From: Inquilinus limosus_F
GTDB lineage: Bacteria; Pseudomonadota; Alphaproteobacteria; DSM-16000; Inquilinaceae
Length of the DNA: 64,000 nucleotides
NCBI RefSeq assembly: GCF_051487185.1
Contig: NZ_JAHVDK010000024.1
Coordinates: 66,914 to 130,913 of the forward strand
Reading direction: 5' to 3'
The stretch's first letter is position 1. The number at the start of each line of letters is the position of its first letter. Under the pieces are notes generated by a model, which was not told the DNA's origin, ran no database searches, and worked only from the letters and a program-made list of their open reading frames with translations. The position numbers were made by a program, and so were the translations under genes. Positions 63,602-64,000 of this stretch are shown piece by piece.

Positions 63602-63913
63602 GATCTTCCTCCCTTGGAGGAGAGGGGCCGACCAGGCTCCTCCGGGCAGCATCGTTACGGCAACGAAATGATAGTGAACCCAGGATGCCGGCGACTCAAG
63701 CCGTTCGTGGATGCAAGCAAGTGGCGTCGGCCCGCCGTCCTTCCGTCGTTCGCGCGTAGCGGGGAACTGCTTGACATTCACCAGTCAGATCGGCTGGACC
63801 GCGCCATACGCGGTCATTTGAACGCATGGACCGGGAGGACTGCAAAGGGTCCAGGCCGTGTGAAAACGCTATGATCTGATACGCTGCCCGAGGTGACTGA
63901 GCGGGGGGCAAGC
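63602..63913. other. spacer before the IS1182-like transposase
   Basis: No gene is visible. The left terminal repeat of the IS should lie within it; I could not define it without the right end. Confidence 0.4.
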
Positions 63914-64000
63914 GTGAAGCGTTTCGTCGAGGGGCAGGACCGTCGCCAGACCACGCTGCTGCCGGAGTGTTTGGATGACTATGTCGGCGAGGACAATCCG
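63914..64000 (+). CDS. IS1182-family transposase N-terminus (partial)
   Basis: GTG start, then KRFVEGQDRRQTTLLPECLDDY and VGEDNP, the conserved opening of IS1182-type transposases. It continues past the window edge. Confidence 0.85.
   Translation, partial: MKRFVEGQDRRQTTLLPECLDDYVGEDNP

Overview
This 64 kb window is chromosomal DNA of a high-GC alphaproteobacterium. The evidence is uniformly GC-rich codon use, an Atm1-type ABC exporter, DUF882 and L,D-transpeptidase cell-wall genes, MeaB, a fused PutA with a ribbon-helix-helix N-terminus, DUF2267, and several DUF899/GFA genes. The gene set looks like Rhodospirillales (something near Inquilinus or Azospirillum), but that placement is a guess from gene content. 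No rRNA, tRNA, CRISPR array, prophage or replication origin was recognised.

Layout. 0-4.3 kb: an unknown protein, a class III nucleotide cyclase, a small AT-richer gene that resembles an NHLP-type (nitrile-hydratase-like leader) RiPP precursor ending in CGCR, and a convergent SARP/BTAD-TPR regulator. 4.5-13.5 kb: PutA, a hexapeptide acetyltransferase, a nucleotidyltransferase without a canonical start codon, a metallophosphoesterase, and two periplasmic peptidoglycan enzymes. 13.7-22 kb: Atm1-like exporter, DUF2267 protein, MeaB, tiny lysine-rich proteins, and an oxidoreductase / acyl-carrier-like / GNAT unit whose carrier protein has lost the phosphopantetheine serine. 22-36.6 kb is accessory: a TetR-controlled, probably leaderless operon, a degraded IS5-family transposase, two 2'-5' RNA ligase-like proteins, GFA, MFS, LysR, arginase-fold, CapA, PEBP and CBS genes, and an isolated low-GC radical SAM/SPASM gene. 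36.6-46.7 kb: quinone oxidoreductase/LysR, a DUF899-GFA neighbourhood with duplicated and decayed pieces (including a scrap of guaA), and a TetR/SDR pair with a perfect operator palindrome.

46.9-58.9 kb is conserved and reads entirely on the minus strand: dnaE, a queuosine block (yhhQ-queA-tgt-queF-queG), an RsmB-like methyltransferase, GNAT, DUF1294 and guaA. 59-64 kb is accessory again: a methyltransferase between two related ~90-bp repeats, a secreted cupin, an alpha/beta hydrolase broken at a G7 run, and the first 29 codons of an IS1182-like transposase at the right edge.

Three long inverted repeats of one REP-like family (21985, 28865, 59047) lie between genes. The best candidate for something undescribed is the orphan RiPP-like precursor beside a SARP regulator. 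Next are the serine-less carrier protein operon and the orphan radical SAM protein.
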